Below, in pieces: positions 6,481 to 6,810 of a stretch of 6,810 bases of DNA (the first letter of the stretch is position 1; each line of letters begins with the position of its first letter). Origin of the DNA: CAZAGT01 sp964484515 (lineage in GTDB: Bacteria > Desulfobacterota > DSM-4660 > Desulfatiglandales > HGW-15); the NCBI GenBank assembly GCA_964484515.1, contig CAZAGT010000291.1, positions 1 to 6,810 of the forward strand, given 5' to 3'. A model generated the notes under the pieces. That model ran no database searches and had not been told where the DNA came from. It worked only from the letters and a program-made list of their open reading frames with translations. A program made the position numbers and the translations under genes.

Positions 6481-6504
6481 ACGCCTAAGCCGCTAAAGAG
6501 GCGT
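6481..6504. repeat. Short inverted repeat in the ppsA leader
   Basis: ACGCCT (6481-6486) and AGGCGT (6499-6504) are perfect 6-base reverse complements with a 12-base loop, 50-73 bases upstream of the ppsA start. It could be an operator or a leader hairpin, but repeats of this size also arise by chance. Confidence 0.3.
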
Positions 6505-6759
6505 CTAGCCATATGGTTGGAAAAGCAGGAATACCGTGCTGCGCACTTCGCTGGAAGCGAGGAAGACAATCAGGGAACGGGTTCGCAACGCCGTCTCCGC
6601 CATTTGATTAGGTACGTTTTGTCCTGGAAGAAGATGCAGATTAAGCGAAAGAATATCTATTAAGAATGCCAAACCAGCAAAACCTGTCAATTCCATTTTT
6701 TTTATGTTAGTAATAAGTTTTGCTTATATACAGAATCCATGCATAAAGATCGCTAAGGA

Positions 6760-6810
6760 GACTGTCGAAAAACCTTCTCCTGAGAGGCTGATGGAAAATG
6801 CCCAGATGTA
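6760..6810. repeat. Possible end of a dispersed repeat or MITE-like element, runs off the window
   Basis: The stretch begins GACTGTCGAAAAA (6760-6772) and continues through GAGGCTGATGGAAAATGC to the right edge. From memory, intergenic elements with ends like GACTGTYGAAAAA and an internal 'aaaatgcccagatg' phrase are dispersed in several anaerobic proteobacteria. Only one end is visible, so neither the terminal inverted repeat nor a target-site duplication can be confirmed. Confidence 0.35.

Larger units (their letters stand above)
6432..6810. other. 379-base leader region upstream of ppsA, no supported gene
   Basis: No gene is supported on either strand. A 63-codon minus-strand frame (6696-6505) lacks a ribosome binding site. 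Bases around 6600-6745 are AT-rich and could hold the ppsA promoter, but no -35/-10 pair with proper spacing stands out. TTGACA at 6693-6688 has no good -10 at 16-18 bases; the nearest, TTAATA, is 21 bases away. An inverted repeat sits at 6481-6504 and a possible repeat-element end at 6760-6810. Confidence 0.5.

Noticed and set aside
6432..6569. A 46-residue N-terminal extension of PpsA from an ATG at 6569
   Set aside because: The extension reads as basic, low-quality sequence and has no ribosome binding site, whereas the ATG at 6431 has a strong one at ideal spacing.
6505..6696. Hydrophobic 63-codon minus-strand ORF upstream of ppsA
   Set aside because: The ATG is preceded by a run of A with no ribosome binding site, no family is recognised, and the region is AT-rich leader. 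It could be real, but nothing supports it.

Overview
The window carries four protein-coding genes, all on the minus strand and so read from right to left. In transcription order they are ppsA (6431-4572), ppsB (4471-3407), a UbiD-family (de)carboxylase gene (2854-1454) and an AMP-forming aryl/acyl-CoA ligase gene (1367 to beyond the left edge). Base composition is moderately GC-rich in the genes and clearly AT-richer near 6600-6745. The gene set is typical of strict anaerobes that degrade aromatic compounds. The short repeats in the gaps recall Desulfobacterota/deltaproteobacterial genomes, but this taxonomic guess is weak and rests on memory only.

The two pps genes together look like a phosphoenolpyruvate-synthase-type enzyme split into two chains. 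PpsB is the ATP-binding domain. PpsA is a long helical domain followed by the swivelling phosphohistidine domain, with no PEP/pyruvate-binding barrel. This is the architecture of phenylphosphate synthase, which phosphorylates phenol in anaerobic phenol degradation, and of related enzymes proposed to phosphorylate aniline. The UbiD protein keeps the prenylated-FMN/metal and catalytic residues and would carboxylate the activated ring. The ligase would convert the resulting aryl acid to its CoA thioester. The inferred route is ring compound -> phosphorylated ring -> para-carboxylate -> aryl-CoA. Activities are inferred from family and context, not proven.

Region by region: 6432-6810 is a non-coding leader with a strong ribosome binding site for ppsA, a small inverted repeat and, at the right edge, what may be the end of a dispersed repeat. 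4472-4571 separates ppsA from ppsB and holds a GC-rich stem-loop. 2855-3406 is an unusually long gap containing an octamer tandem repeat, an inverted copy of its core, and an open frame whose Cys-rich last ~36 codons look protein-like but have no normal start. 1368-1453 holds a nearly perfect 36-base hairpin between the UbiD and ligase genes. No RNA gene, CRISPR array or complete insertion sequence was seen.

The most interesting points are the compact pps-UbiD-ligase arrangement with other known phenylphosphate synthase and carboxylase subunits missing between the genes, the unresolved substrate (phenol or aniline), the intercistronic hairpins, and the odd 552-base gap.
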